In this document: positions 23,346 to 31,994 of the stretch, in pieces
Layout: each line of letters begins with the position of its first letter
Numbering within the stretch: the stretch's first letter is position 1
Assembly (NCBI RefSeq): GCF_000334895.1
Contig: NZ_BAFM01000024.1
Location: 1 to 40,786 of the forward strand
Direction: 5' to 3'
DNA length: 40,786 bases
Origin: Halococcus agarilyticus
GTDB taxonomy: Archaea > Halobacteriota > Halobacteria > Halobacteriales > Halococcaceae
Notes under the pieces: generated by a model
Seen by the model: only the letters and a program-made list of their open reading frames with translations
What the model was told of the DNA's origin: nothing
The model's database searches: none
Made by a program: the position numbers and the translations under genes

Positions 23346-24287
23346 TCAGAACGGGCCGCGCCCGCGGCCACCCATTCCGCCGCCACCACGACCGCCGCCG
23401 AACTGGAGCCGGTCGCGGGCTTTCACCCGGTCCTTGACGTGCTGGCCGTAGGCGAGACCGACGACGAGGCCGACGAGGTGGGCCGCATCGGCCACACCGG
23501 GAAGGATCTGCACCCCGAGCACGCCCGAGACCGAGACGAACGCGTAGAACGCGGTGATCGCCCAGATCGGGACGGGGATCAGGAAGTAGAGATACACCCG
23601 GAGATCGGGGTTGAGAACCGTGAGAACACCCAGGATGGCGAGCGCCGCACCGCTCGCACCGAGCGCTGGGGTCAGTTCCCCGCCCCTGAGCAGTTCGACG
23701 GCGACGTGGCCAAGGCCGGCGAGGACGCCGCTGCCGAGGAACAGCAGCGCGAAGTCGCGCGATCCGACGTACCGCTCGACCTGTTGGCCGAAGAAGTAGA
23801 TCACGATGGCGTTGAACAGCAGGTGAACGAGTCCACCGTGAGCGAAGATCGACGTGAACCACGTCCAGACGTACAGCGGGTGTTCCGGCGAAATCGTGAA
23901 CAGCGCCTGGTAGATTTCACGAGAAGATGGCGTAAGGAAGAGCGACCCCGCTGGAGCCAGTATGAATTGAGTAGCGTACTGGAGGGCGAACGTGACGAAC
24001 ATCAGCGCGAGGAAGACGAACGTCATGTTCCCCCGGAAGAAGCCGAGCGGTCCGCCGACGCCGGTGTCGAAGACGCCGGAGAGACGCCCGGACGACGATC
24101 GGTCACCTGGGTTGTCGACGCCGTCGTCGAAGCCGCTGTCGAAGATTCCCGAGGGATCGTTCCAGTCGTCGAGCCCCGGACAGCCGTGGTTCTCGGGCAG
24201 GCGGTGCTCCCCACAGTAGGTGCCACCGCAGTGCTGGCAGTGATACGGCATGTTCTCGTTTCGCCCACACTCGTCGCACGTCGCCAT
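23346..24287 (-). CDS. Rhomboid intramembrane serine protease with N-terminal AN1 zinc finger
   Basis: The 313-residue protein starts with an AN1-type zinc finger (residues 4-36: CDEC, CQHC, YCGEHR, H..C). An acidic/Gly linker and a six-helix rhomboid domain follow. The catalytic pair is Ser212 in GASG and His270 in ADAAHLVGLVVGLAYG, and the helix-2 motif is HGGLVHLLFN (His150, His155, Asn159). It should cleave membrane-spanning substrates inside the bilayer. The Gly/Arg-rich C-terminal tail (FGGGRGGGGMGGRGRG) is unusual. The AN1 finger, a ubiquitin-pathway-type domain, may recruit substrates or SAMP-modified proteins; that is inference. It is followed one base later by endonuclease V. Confidence 0.92.
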   Translation of the reverse strand: MATCDECGRNENMPYHCQHCGGTYCGEHRLPENHGCPGLDDWNDPSGIFDSGFDDGVDNPGDRSSSGRLSGVFDTGVGGPLGFFRGNMTFVFLALMFVTFALQYATQFILAPAGSLFLTPSSREIYQALFTISPEHPLYVWTWFTSIFAHGGLVHLLFNAIVIYFFGQQVERYVGSRDFALLFLGSGVLAGLGHVAVELLRGGELTPALGASGAALAILGVLTVLNPDLRVYLYFLIPVPIWAITAFYAFVSVSGVLGVQILPGVADAAHLVGLVVGLAYGQHVKDRVKARDRLQFGGGRGGGGMGGRGRGPF

Positions 24288-24430
24288 TTGCCGTGTGTCA
24301 GTGCCGCCGGCTCAAATCGGTTGGGTTCCGGGCTGTGGCGGCGACCGTCAGGTGGGCGCGTCGCGGGCGGAAAACGAGGCCGACAGGGCGAACCCGACGA
24401 AGTGAAACCGGGCTGGGTGCAAAGGAAACC

Positions 24431-24862
24431 ATGCGATCGCACGAACGGAAGCAGCTCCTCGCGCGGATCGAGCGCGAGGGTGCGACCGTGGGCGCGTCGA
24501 TCCCCGAGTCGATCGACGTCCAGGGCGAGCGGCTCGCACTCCGGGAGTTCGTCTTCGAGACGCGATCGCGCGAGTCGGTGCCGGCGGGCGAGCGCGACCG
24601 GGTCGAGCGCGCGAAACGGAACCTCCGGCGCGAGCGCCTCCAGCGCAAGCAGCGCCTCGAAGACGCCGACATCCCGCGGGCGGAGGGCGAGCGGCTCGTC
24701 GAGAGCATCGTCGGGATCGATCGCGCGCTGAACGCGCTCGGCGATCTCGGAACGACGGACATCGAGCGGGAGGCCGACGCGAACGAGGCCGCAGACCGGA
24801 AGCGCTGGATGTCGTTCCTCCAGCAGGCACTCGGCAACGAGGACTCGAACGCCAGGCGGTGA
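24431..24862 (+). CDS. DUF5788-like haloarchaeal protein
   Basis: The 143-residue, charged, mostly helical protein begins MRSHERKQLLARIEREGATVGASIP and has a central Arg-rich helix (RAKRNLRRERLQRKQRLEDADI). It lacks membrane segments or cysteines. The overall pattern (ExxxLLxRIxREG, then IPExIxVxGxxxxLREFV) matches a conserved haloarchaeal family of unknown function that I recall as DUF5788. It diverges from the rhomboid-endonuclease V pair and faces the D-2-hydroxyacid dehydrogenase gene convergently. Confidence 0.75.
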   Translation: MRSHERKQLLARIEREGATVGASIPESIDVQGERLALREFVFETRSRESVPAGERDRVERAKRNLRRERLQRKQRLEDADIPRAEGERLVESIVGIDRALNALGDLGTTDIEREADANEAADRKRWMSFLQQALGNEDSNARR

Positions 24863-24894
24863 GCCCCGACGCGACCGCCGCCCTCCCTTGCGGA

Positions 24895-24910
24895 GCGGTC
24901 GGACGACCGC
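24895..24910. terminator. Small stem-loop between convergent genes
   Basis: The arms gcggtc (24895-24900) and gaccgc (24905-24910) flank a four-base loop in the 49-base gap between two convergent genes. It could mark a bidirectional transcript end, but there is no adjacent T-run. Confidence 0.35.
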
Positions 24911-24911
24911 G

Positions 24912-27900
24912 CTACCGATCGAGCGCCACCGCGACCGCTTCGATCGGGTGACGCGGCCGCGACGCGCCTGGGCGGTCGCCGAGCTGGGTCCGACACGACG
25001 TTCCGGGGGCGACGACTCGCTCCCCGTCGCTCGCGTCGACCTGATCGAACAGGATGCGTCCGATGGCCTGCGAGAGGTCGTAGTGTTCGGTTTCGTACCC
25101 GAAGGAGCCCGCCATCCCACAGCAGCCCGAATCCAGCGGATCGACGTCGTAGCCCGCGCGCCGGAGGACGCCGACCGCGTGGTGGTCCTTCGCGAGCGCC
25201 TTCTGGTTGCAGTGGCCGTGATAGGTGAGCGACGTGTCGGGAGTGGCGACGTCGAGCGCGTCGTCGAGACGGTGTCGATCGAGGTATTCGAGCACGCCGT
25301 AGGCGCTCTCGGCGACCCGCGATGTCGCCTCGTGGTCCGGAAGCAGATCGCGGTACTCGTCCTGGAACATCACCGCGTCGGAGGGTTCGACGAACGTGAC
25401 CGCCCAGCCGTCCCGCACGCGAGACTCGAGCGTTTCGACGTTCGTCCGGGCGCGCTCGCTGGCGACGTCGAGCAGCCCTTTCGAGTAGGCGGGGCGACCG
25501 CTCGGCGCGACGCCGTCGGGGATTTCAACGTGAACGCCAGCGGCCTCCAACACGAGCACCGCTGCTTTCCCCGGCCGAGGACGACTGTAGTTGGTGTACG
25601 TGTCGGGAAAGAGCAGGACGTTCGCTTCGGCCTCGGCGAGTGGGACCGCCGCACCGCCGCGCGCGTCGAACCACTCCTCGAGGGACTCGCTCGCGAACTG
25701 CGGGAGTTCGCGCTCGCGGGCGATGCCCATCGTCCTCTCCATCGCGGCTCGCGCCCCCGGAAGCTTCGGCAGCCAGTTCGAGAGCGGCGCGAACCGACTC
25801 CCGAGCGCCGCGAGTCGGTCGACGTTCGCAAAGAGGCGCTCGCGGCGGCCGACGCCCTCGCGTTCGTGGTACTGGTGTTTGACCTCGGTCTTGAGCTTTG
25901 CCATGTCGACGCCGGTCGGACAGTCGCTCGCACAGCCCTTGCAGCCGACACAGAGGTCGAGCACCTCCTCCTGGAACCGCTCGGAATAGAGTTCTTCCTC
26001 GGGAAGCTCCCCTGATATCGCTGCACGGAGGAGATTTGCCCGACCTCTGGTGGTCTGAATCTCCTCGCGCGAAGCGCGGTAGGTCGGACACATCGTCTCG
26101 CTCTCGGTCTGTCGGCAGGTCCCACAGCCGTTGCAGAGCTCGACGAGGTGTGAGAACCCCTCGCCGTCTCCGCTTCCATCGCTTTCGGCCCCGTCATTTC
26201 CGACCTCGTCGCTTCCCCTCTCGTCGAACGCCATCGTGGTCTGCGGTTCGAGCGACGAGTACGCTGCACCGTATCGGAGGTTCTCGCGCATGTCCGCGCC
26301 GACGCCGCGTCCATCCGCCGGCGCACTCTCGCCGTCTTCGTCCCAGTAGACGACGGTTCCGGGGTTCATCCGGCGGTCGGGATCGGCGGCGAGTTTGAGC
26401 TCCTGAAACGCCCCCCAGAGATCGGGGCCGTACATCTTCGGGTTGAACTCGGTGCGCGCGAGGCCGTCGCCGTGCTCGCCCGAGAAGGCTCCGTCGTGCT
26501 CCATGACGAGCGAGGTGACGTCCTCGGAGATCGAGTGCATCGCCTCGATACCCTCGCTCTCTTTGAGATTCAGGATCGGCCGGATGTGGAGCGTCCCCGA
26601 CCCGGCGTGGGCGAAGTACGCCGCCGACGTATCGTGGTCAGCGAGGATGTCTTCGAACTCGACGACGTACTCCGCGAGCTCTTCGGGCGGAACGGTGGCG
26701 TCCTCGATGAACGGGTAGGGTTTGGGATCGCCCTCCAGACTCATCAGCAGCGGGATCGCGGCCTTCCGGAGTTTCCAGAGCTTCGATTGGTCGTCGGCCG
26801 AGTACGCCTCCAGCACGTCGAACGCCGCTCCCTGTTCCACGAAGTGGGCGTTCGTTCCCTCGATGGCGGCCTCGAAGTCCTCGCACAGTTCGGCGTCGAA
26901 CTCCAACATCAGCGCCGCGGCCGTGCCCTCGGGAATCGGATCGACGTACTGGGCGAACTCGGTGGACTCGTCTGCGAGCCGGAACACCTCGTCGTCCATC
27001 AGCTCGACTGCGCTCACATCGAAGTCGAGCGCTTCGGGGACTGCGGCCATCGCGTCGACGAGGTCGGCAAAACAGTAGAGCGCGAGCGCGGTCGAGTCGG
27101 GTTTCGTGACGAGACCGAGCGTCGCCTCGACCACGACGCCGAGAGTCCCCTCCGCGCCCACGAACAGCTTCGAGAGGTTGATGACCTCCTCGCCAGCGTC
27201 GTTTTCGTCAATCACCTTGTGGAGATTGTAGCCCGATACCGAGCGCTTCAGGCTCGGATAGCGCTCCGCGATCTCCTCTCGGTTCTCCTCGACGAGACTC
27301 CGGACTGTGCGATAGAGTGCTGCTTCGCGGTCGTCCTTGCCGACGAGCGCCTCCCACTCCGGACTGTCGAGCACGACCTCGCGGGTGTGGATCAGCGAGC
27401 CATCGGCGAGCACCACCCGGAGTTCTTCGGTGTAGGCGTCGGTGATGCCGTACCGGACCGAATGCGCGCCCGTCGAGTTGTTCCCGATCCCGCCGCCGAT
27501 CGTCGCGCGGTTCGAGGAGGCGGGATCGGGCGCGAACTTGAGTCCCCACTCGTCGAGGTGGGCGTCGAGGTGGTCCTGGACGACGCCCGGCTGGACGGTC
27601 GCGGTCCGTCCTTCGGGATCGACATCGAGGATCGAGTCCATATGACGGCTACAATCGAGCACGACGCAGCCGGGGCCAACAGTCTGCCCCGCGAGCGACG
27701 ACCCCGCGCCGCGCGGGAGCACGGGCGTGTCGTGGTCGGCGGCGATCCGGACCGTTGCTCGCACGTCCTCGATGTCGCGTGGACAGACTACGCCCGCGGG
27801 CCGCGCCTGATAGATACTGCCGTCGGTGGCGTAGAGCACCTGGGCGTACTCGTCGAAATCGACCTCGCCGCGCACCGCCTCGCGCAAGTCGGCGGCGAGC

Positions 27901-27992
27901 GCGCGATGCTCGGCGACGTCGTCGTGATCGTGTCCCAGCGCGTCGACCGACGTCGCGAGATCGGTGGCATCGGAAGCCTCCTCGGCGGCCAT
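24912..27992 (-). CDS. FAD- and Fe-S-binding D-2-hydroxyacid (D-lactate/glycolate) dehydrogenase
   Basis: The 1026-residue protein fuses a GlcD-type FAD domain with a GlcF-type iron-sulfur domain. The FAD part includes LPRGAGSSLAGQTVGPGCVVLD near the N-terminus and SGEHGDGLARTEF in the substrate domain. Two [4Fe-4S] motifs follow: CNGCGTC...C at about 615-635 and CVGCKGCASDCP at about 680. A second CCG element (GCCGMAGSFGYETEHYDLS) lies at about 955; the first CCG-equivalent is degenerate (SGRPAYSKG). This matches YdiJ/Dld-type enzymes that oxidise D-lactate, glycolate or D-2-hydroxyglutarate and pass electrons to quinone or another carrier. It has its own promoter and a dyad next to it. Confidence 0.9.
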   Translation of the reverse strand: MAAEEASDATDLATSVDALGHDHDDVAEHRALAADLREAVRGEVDFDEYAQVLYATDGSIYQARPAGVVCPRDIEDVRATVRIAADHDTPVLPRGAGSSLAGQTVGPGCVVLDCSRHMDSILDVDPEGRTATVQPGVVQDHLDAHLDEWGLKFAPDPASSNRATIGGGIGNNSTGAHSVRYGITDAYTEELRVVLADGSLIHTREVVLDSPEWEALVGKDDREAALYRTVRSLVEENREEIAERYPSLKRSVSGYNLHKVIDENDAGEEVINLSKLFVGAEGTLGVVVEATLGLVTKPDSTALALYCFADLVDAMAAVPEALDFDVSAVELMDDEVFRLADESTEFAQYVDPIPEGTAAALMLEFDAELCEDFEAAIEGTNAHFVEQGAAFDVLEAYSADDQSKLWKLRKAAIPLLMSLEGDPKPYPFIEDATVPPEELAEYVVEFEDILADHDTSAAYFAHAGSGTLHIRPILNLKESEGIEAMHSISEDVTSLVMEHDGAFSGEHGDGLARTEFNPKMYGPDLWGAFQELKLAADPDRRMNPGTVVYWDEDGESAPADGRGVGADMRENLRYGAAYSSLEPQTTMAFDERGSDEVGNDGAESDGSGDGEGFSHLVELCNGCGTCRQTESETMCPTYRASREEIQTTRGRANLLRAAISGELPEEELYSERFQEEVLDLCVGCKGCASDCPTGVDMAKLKTEVKHQYHEREGVGRRERLFANVDRLAALGSRFAPLSNWLPKLPGARAAMERTMGIARERELPQFASESLEEWFDARGGAAVPLAEAEANVLLFPDTYTNYSRPRPGKAAVLVLEAAGVHVEIPDGVAPSGRPAYSKGLLDVASERARTNVETLESRVRDGWAVTFVEPSDAVMFQDEYRDLLPDHEATSRVAESAYGVLEYLDRHRLDDALDVATPDTSLTYHGHCNQKALAKDHHAVGVLRRAGYDVDPLDSGCCGMAGSFGYETEHYDLSQAIGRILFDQVDASDGERVVAPGTSCRTQLGDRPGASRPRHPIEAVAVALDR

Positions 27993-28015
27993 GCGTATTT
28001 CGGGTGGTAGATGAT

Positions 28016-28024
28016 GTTAAATAC
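28016..28024 (-). promoter_or_regulatory. TATA box of the D-2-hydroxyacid dehydrogenase gene
   Basis: On the minus strand gtatttaac lies 24-32 bases before the ATG at 27992, a strong haloarchaeal box implying a leaderless transcript. Confidence 0.7.
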
Positions 28025-28040
28025 TGGGATGGTCCCAAGT
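28022..28040 (-). promoter_or_regulatory. Dyad adjoining the dehydrogenase promoter, candidate operator
   Basis: The plus-strand sequence tactgggatggtcccaagt contains TGGGA and TCCCA around a TGG spacer, extended by ACT/AGT with one extra base. It abuts the upstream edge of the TATA box where a regulator would control factor B binding. No regulator gene is adjacent. Confidence 0.4.
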
Positions 28041-28125
28041 TTTGTTTCGGTCCGGTTCGGAGCGGATGGCGGCGCTGAACGGTGTCTACGGCAGATGCGA
28101 CGACTCTTCGGAATTGGAGGCGGGA

Positions 28126-29091
28126 TCAGAGCAGCGACCCCACCAGATCGGTTTCGAGCGCGGCGATCACCCCCGTGAGGACGGGCACGCTCGCGAGCGT
28201 CGTGGTCAGGACGGCGGCGCTGACGTATTCGGGGGCGGTGACGCCGCCCACGGAGCGGTCGTCCCCCATCTCGATCACGAGGATCAACGGGGTGATCGCG
28301 GCGGGCGCGGCACATTCGAGGACGAACACCCGGGCAACCGTCGTGTCGGCGAAACCGAGTCCGGCCGCGATCGCGAGTCCGACGACGGGGGCGACCACGA
28401 GCTTGAGCGCGTTCGCGGTCCCGACGCGCGCGACCGCCGCGCCGTAGTTCGTGTTCGCGAGCTGGATCCCGACGAGTATCAACATGAGGGGGATCGCTGC
28501 GTCACCGACGAGCTTCAGGGTGCTCATCGCGGTGCCGTCGGCCGGCGGAACGACCCCGAGCCAGCGCGCGCCCGCCGCGAGCACGACCGCGTAGACGAGG
28601 GGGAGTTCGAACACCCGTCTGATCGAGCCGAGTCCCCGAGTGCCGCCCGAGCGGGAGGCGAGATAGACGCCGACGGTGTAGACCACGACGCTCTGGCCGA
28701 CGAGGTAAACCACGGCGGTCGCGCGGCCGACCGCGCCGAACGCAAAGGCCGACAGCGGGATGCCGAAGTTGCCCGAGTTCGGGAACGAGCTCACGAGCAC
28801 GAGCGCGCTCCGGATCGGCTCGTCCTCGTCGAGCGCGCGCCCGACGCCTTCCGCGAGCGCGGCCATGACGAGGGCGAACGCGACGACGCCGCCGACGACC
28901 TTCAGCAGGGTCTCACCACCGAGATCGGACGTGGCGACGCTGTGGAGAACGAGCGCCGGGGTCAGCACGTAGATCGTCACGGTGTTGAGCGGCTCGACCG
29001 CGATCGAGCGCACCCGCCCGAGCACGAAGCCGACCGCCGCGATCGCGACGATGGGGAGAACCGAACCCGCGAAGATCGAGAGGAGGGACAC
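28126..29091 (-). CDS. AEC-family (auxin efflux carrier-like) transporter
   Basis: The 321-residue polytopic protein has ten predicted membrane segments in two inverted repeats of five. It carries the family's conserved FPNSGNFGIPLSAFAFG after helix 4 and the second repeat opening GDAAIPLMLILVGIQLA. Bacterial members export or import organic acids such as malate, malonate or lactate. Its position 133 bases upstream of the D-2-hydroxyacid dehydrogenase gene, on the same strand, suggests uptake of a 2-hydroxyacid or related carboxylate. That substrate is an inference from context only. Confidence 0.85.
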   Translation of the reverse strand: MSLLSIFAGSVLPIVAIAAVGFVLGRVRSIAVEPLNTVTIYVLTPALVLHSVATSDLGGETLLKVVGGVVAFALVMAALAEGVGRALDEDEPIRSALVLVSSFPNSGNFGIPLSAFAFGAVGRATAVVYLVGQSVVVYTVGVYLASRSGGTRGLGSIRRVFELPLVYAVVLAAGARWLGVVPPADGTAMSTLKLVGDAAIPLMLILVGIQLANTNYGAAVARVGTANALKLVVAPVVGLAIAAGLGFADTTVARVFVLECAAPAAITPLILVIEMGDDRSVGGVTAPEYVSAAVLTTTLASVPVLTGVIAALETDLVGSLL

Positions 29092-29151
29092 ACTCCTCCC
29101 ACCGCCCGTCGGGTTACAAGCGTTCCGAGCCGCGTCGGACTCCCGTGCGAC

Positions 29152-30726
29152 TCACTCGATCGACTCGTCGAGCGCACCTTCGATCGCGTCGTCGAGTCGT
29201 CCCGTAGCAACCAGCTCCGTCGCGACCTCGATCTCGGTGTGGAGCGGCCGGTCGGCGTCGAGCGGCGGGACCACCTCGCGGATCGCGTCGTACGCCGCGC
29301 CGGTCCCGGTCCCGGGATCGAGATCGTCGTCGACGAACTCCATCGCCTGCGCGCCACAGAGGAGTTCGATGCCCACAGTTGCGAGCGCGTTCTCGACGGC
29401 GGTGCGGGCGTGATAGGCGCTTTCGGCGCTCATGCTGACGTGATCCTCCTGACCGCCGCTCACAGGGGTGTTGTCGGTCGAGGGCGCGCCGAGCGATCGG
29501 CTCTCGTTCACGAGCGCGGCGGCGCTGTACTGCGCGATCATGTAGCCCGAGCGCACGCCGCTCTCGGGCGTGAGGAAGGGCGGGAGGTGATCGGCCTGGT
29601 GGTTCGGGTTGAGCAGCCGGTCGGTCCGGCGCTCGGCGATCGCGGCGAGTTCCGTGAGCGCGTTCGTGACGTAATCCAGCTGGAGCGCGAGCACCTCTCC
29701 ATGAAAGTTGCCGCCCGAGAGCACGCCCACCCCGTCGGTGCCGCTGGCGCGGTCGTCGACCGCGTGCCCCGGAAACACGAGCGGGTTGTCCGTCGCGCTA
29801 TTCAACTCGGTCTCGACGGTCCCGCGGAGGTGGGCGATCGCGTCGCGGACCGCGCCGTGGACCTGCGGGAGACACCGGAGTGAGTAGGCGTCCTGCACCC
29901 GATCGCAGTTGCGGTGGGATTCGACGATTTCCGAATCAGCGGTGAGTTCTCGGATGTTCCGTGCGCTCGTCGCCTGGCCGTCGTGAGGTCGGACGTCCTG
30001 GATCGCCGGATCACAGGCGGCGGTCGTCCCCATCGAGACCTCGGTCGTGAGCGCACCGGCGACGTCCGCGCCACGAACCGCGCGCTCGGCGTCGGCGACA
30101 CAGAGCGCGGCCAGCCCGACGGACAGTTGTGTCCCGTTGATGAGCGCGAGCCCCTCCTTCGCGGCGAGCGAGAGCGGTTCGAGTGCCACCAGTTCGAGCG
30201 CCGCCTCGCCGTCGAGTCGTTCACCGTCCACTTCGGCGACGCCTTCACCCAACAGAACGAGCGCGAGGTGGGCGAGCGGCGCGAGATCGCCGCTCGCGCC
30301 GAGACTTCCCCTCGATCTGACGACCGGATGGACCCCTCCATTGAGCATCGTCACGAGGTGATCGACGACGACCTCGCGGATCCCCGAGTACCCCTTCGCC
30401 AGGGCGTTGACTCGCGTGAGCATCATCGCGCGGACCGCCTCGCGATCGAGTTCGCGACCCACGCCCGAGGCGTGGCTCCGGACGAGGTTGGTCTGGAGGC
30501 GCTCGCGCTCGCTCTCTGGGATGCGTTCGGTGACGAGCTGACCGAACCCGGTGTTCAGCCCGTAGACTGCCTCGTCGCTGTCGATGACCTCTTCAACGCG
30601 TTCTCGGGACTCCCGCACTGCCTCGCGCGCGGACTCGGTGATCGTCACCCTCGCGCCGTCACGGGCGACCCGCGCCACGTCCTCGGGGGTGAGCGATGCG
30701 CCGTCGAGCCTTACGGGTTCGCTCAC
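29152..30726 (-). CDS. hutH: Histidine ammonia-lyase
   Basis: The 524-residue enzyme deaminates histidine to urocanate. The self-cyclising Ala144-Ser145-Gly146 of the MIO cofactor sits in SLGASGDLAPLAHL, and Tyr55 is in the family's YGLNTGFG. The conserved region around QLQLDYVTNALTELA/NLNHQADHLPPF and SLGAPSTDNTPVSGGQEDHVSM is complete. It is the last gene of the hut operon. Its GTG start overlaps the hutI stop (GTGA), so translation is coupled. Length is normal. Confidence 0.96.
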   Translation of the reverse strand: MSEPVRLDGASLTPEDVARVARDGARVTITESAREAVRESRERVEEVIDSDEAVYGLNTGFGQLVTERIPESERERLQTNLVRSHASGVGRELDREAVRAMMLTRVNALAKGYSGIREVVVDHLVTMLNGGVHPVVRSRGSLGASGDLAPLAHLALVLLGEGVAEVDGERLDGEAALELVALEPLSLAAKEGLALINGTQLSVGLAALCVADAERAVRGADVAGALTTEVSMGTTAACDPAIQDVRPHDGQATSARNIRELTADSEIVESHRNCDRVQDAYSLRCLPQVHGAVRDAIAHLRGTVETELNSATDNPLVFPGHAVDDRASGTDGVGVLSGGNFHGEVLALQLDYVTNALTELAAIAERRTDRLLNPNHQADHLPPFLTPESGVRSGYMIAQYSAAALVNESRSLGAPSTDNTPVSGGQEDHVSMSAESAYHARTAVENALATVGIELLCGAQAMEFVDDDLDPGTGTGAAYDAIREVVPPLDADRPLHTEIEVATELVATGRLDDAIEGALDESIE

Positions 30727-31958
30727 GACTCGCCCTCCCCGTGGACGGGTTCGCCGTTCTTGAGCACCGTTTTGACGGTGTTCACGCCGAAATTGTAGGG
30801 CACGTGGACGTGCGATGGTGCGTCGACGATCGCCACGTCCGCAGGAGCGTCCTTGCGAAGCGAACCACTCTCGCCAGCGCGGTCGAGCGCGCGTGCGCCG
30901 CCGTGGGTGCCGGCCAGCAGCGCCTCGGCGGGCGTCATCCCCATCCCGACACAGGCGAGCGCGATCGCGAAGCCCATGCTCTGGGAGTGACAGTTCGGGT
31001 TGAAATCGGTCGCCACCGCAACCGATCCCCCCTCGTCGAGAAACGCCCGCGCGTCGGCGTACTCCGCTCCGAGCGAGAAGGCCGTCCCGGGAAGGAGGAC
31101 GGGCGTGACGCCAGCCTCGGCGAGCGCCACGCGGTCGTCGTCGTTCGCGTGGAGGAGATGGTCGGCACTCGCCGCACCGAGATCGGCCGCGAGCTGCGCG
31201 CCACCGAGCCGGACGAACTCCTCGGCGTGGACCTTCGGCGTCAGACCCGCCTCCATGCCGGCTTCGAGCACCCGTCTGGACTGTGCGACCGAGAACACGC
31301 CCTCCTCGCAGAACACGTCACAGAACTCGGCGATCCCCTGGTCGGCGACCGCGGGGAGCTGGTCGTCGACCACCCGCTCCGTGTACGCCTCGGCGTCGGT
31401 CCCCTCGGGAACCGCGTGGGCACCCATGAACGTCGCCACTACGTCGACGGGGTGGATCTCGTCGGCCCGCTGGATCACGTCGAGCATCCGGAGCTCGGTT
31501 TCGGTATCGAGACCGTAGCCGGATTTGATCTCCACTGTGGTGGTGCCGTGAGCGAGCATCGTGTCGAGGTGGCCGAGCAGGTTCGAGCGGAGCTGCTCGT
31601 CGCTCGCTTCCCGGACGGCGCGCACGGTTCGAAGAATGCCGCCACCCTCGGCCAGGATCTCCTGGTACTCCTTCCCGCGGAGCTTCGCCGCGAACTCGTC
31701 GGAGCGATCGCCCGCGAACAGGCCGTGGGTGTGCGAATCGACGAACCCGGGGAGCACACTCCGGCCGTCGGCGTCGATGGCGTGCGTCGCGTTGCCTGGC
31801 GGGTACTCGTCGGTCACCGTCTCGGTCGGCCCGACCGCGGCCACGCGACCGTCGACGACGGCGAGCGCGGCGTTCTCGTGTCGCTCGATGGCCTCGTTTT
31901 CGTCGGGGCCGACCACGATCTCGCTCGCGTCGTGGACCACCGTGGTGAGCTCAGTCAT
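30723..31958 (-). CDS. hutI: Imidazolonepropionase
   Basis: The 411-residue amidohydrolase opens 4-imidazolone-5-propionate to N-formimino-L-glutamate. It shows the metal-binding DSHTHGLFAGDR, EIKSGYGLD, the KVHAEEF strand, ASADHLLH, and ATDFNPNCHSQSM, all family features. ATG 31958 is preferred; a GTG at 31967 would add three residues. It follows hutU by 36 bases and overlaps hutH by four. In other haloarchaeal hut clusters hutG commonly lies between hutU and hutI; here it does not. Confidence 0.94.
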   Translation of the reverse strand: MTELTTVVHDASEIVVGPDENEAIERHENAALAVVDGRVAAVGPTETVTDEYPPGNATHAIDADGRSVLPGFVDSHTHGLFAGDRSDEFAAKLRGKEYQEILAEGGGILRTVRAVREASDEQLRSNLLGHLDTMLAHGTTTVEIKSGYGLDTETELRMLDVIQRADEIHPVDVVATFMGAHAVPEGTDAEAYTERVVDDQLPAVADQGIAEFCDVFCEEGVFSVAQSRRVLEAGMEAGLTPKVHAEEFVRLGGAQLAADLGAASADHLLHANDDDRVALAEAGVTPVLLPGTAFSLGAEYADARAFLDEGGSVAVATDFNPNCHSQSMGFAIALACVGMGMTPAEALLAGTHGGARALDRAGESGSLRKDAPADVAIVDAPSHVHVPYNFGVNTVKTVLKNGEPVHGEGES

Positions 31959-31994
31959 CGTCTCCACCCATCGTGAAGTCGCTGCGACACGAAC

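Noticed and set aside
26472-28010. Plus-strand open frame (512 codons) opposite the D-2-hydroxyacid dehydrogenase gene
   Set aside because: It mirrors the codon pattern of the true gene and shows no domain or promoter; it is an antisense artefact of GC-rich codons.
28042-29883. Plus-strand open frame (613 codons) opposite the AEC transporter and hutH
   Set aside because: It spans two oppositely oriented genes and their spacer, and its composition is dominated by Arg, Asp, Glu and His with no family features.
30696-31976. Plus-strand open frame (426 codons) opposite hutI
   Set aside because: It is entirely antisense to a canonical imidazolonepropionase, with no promoter or domain.
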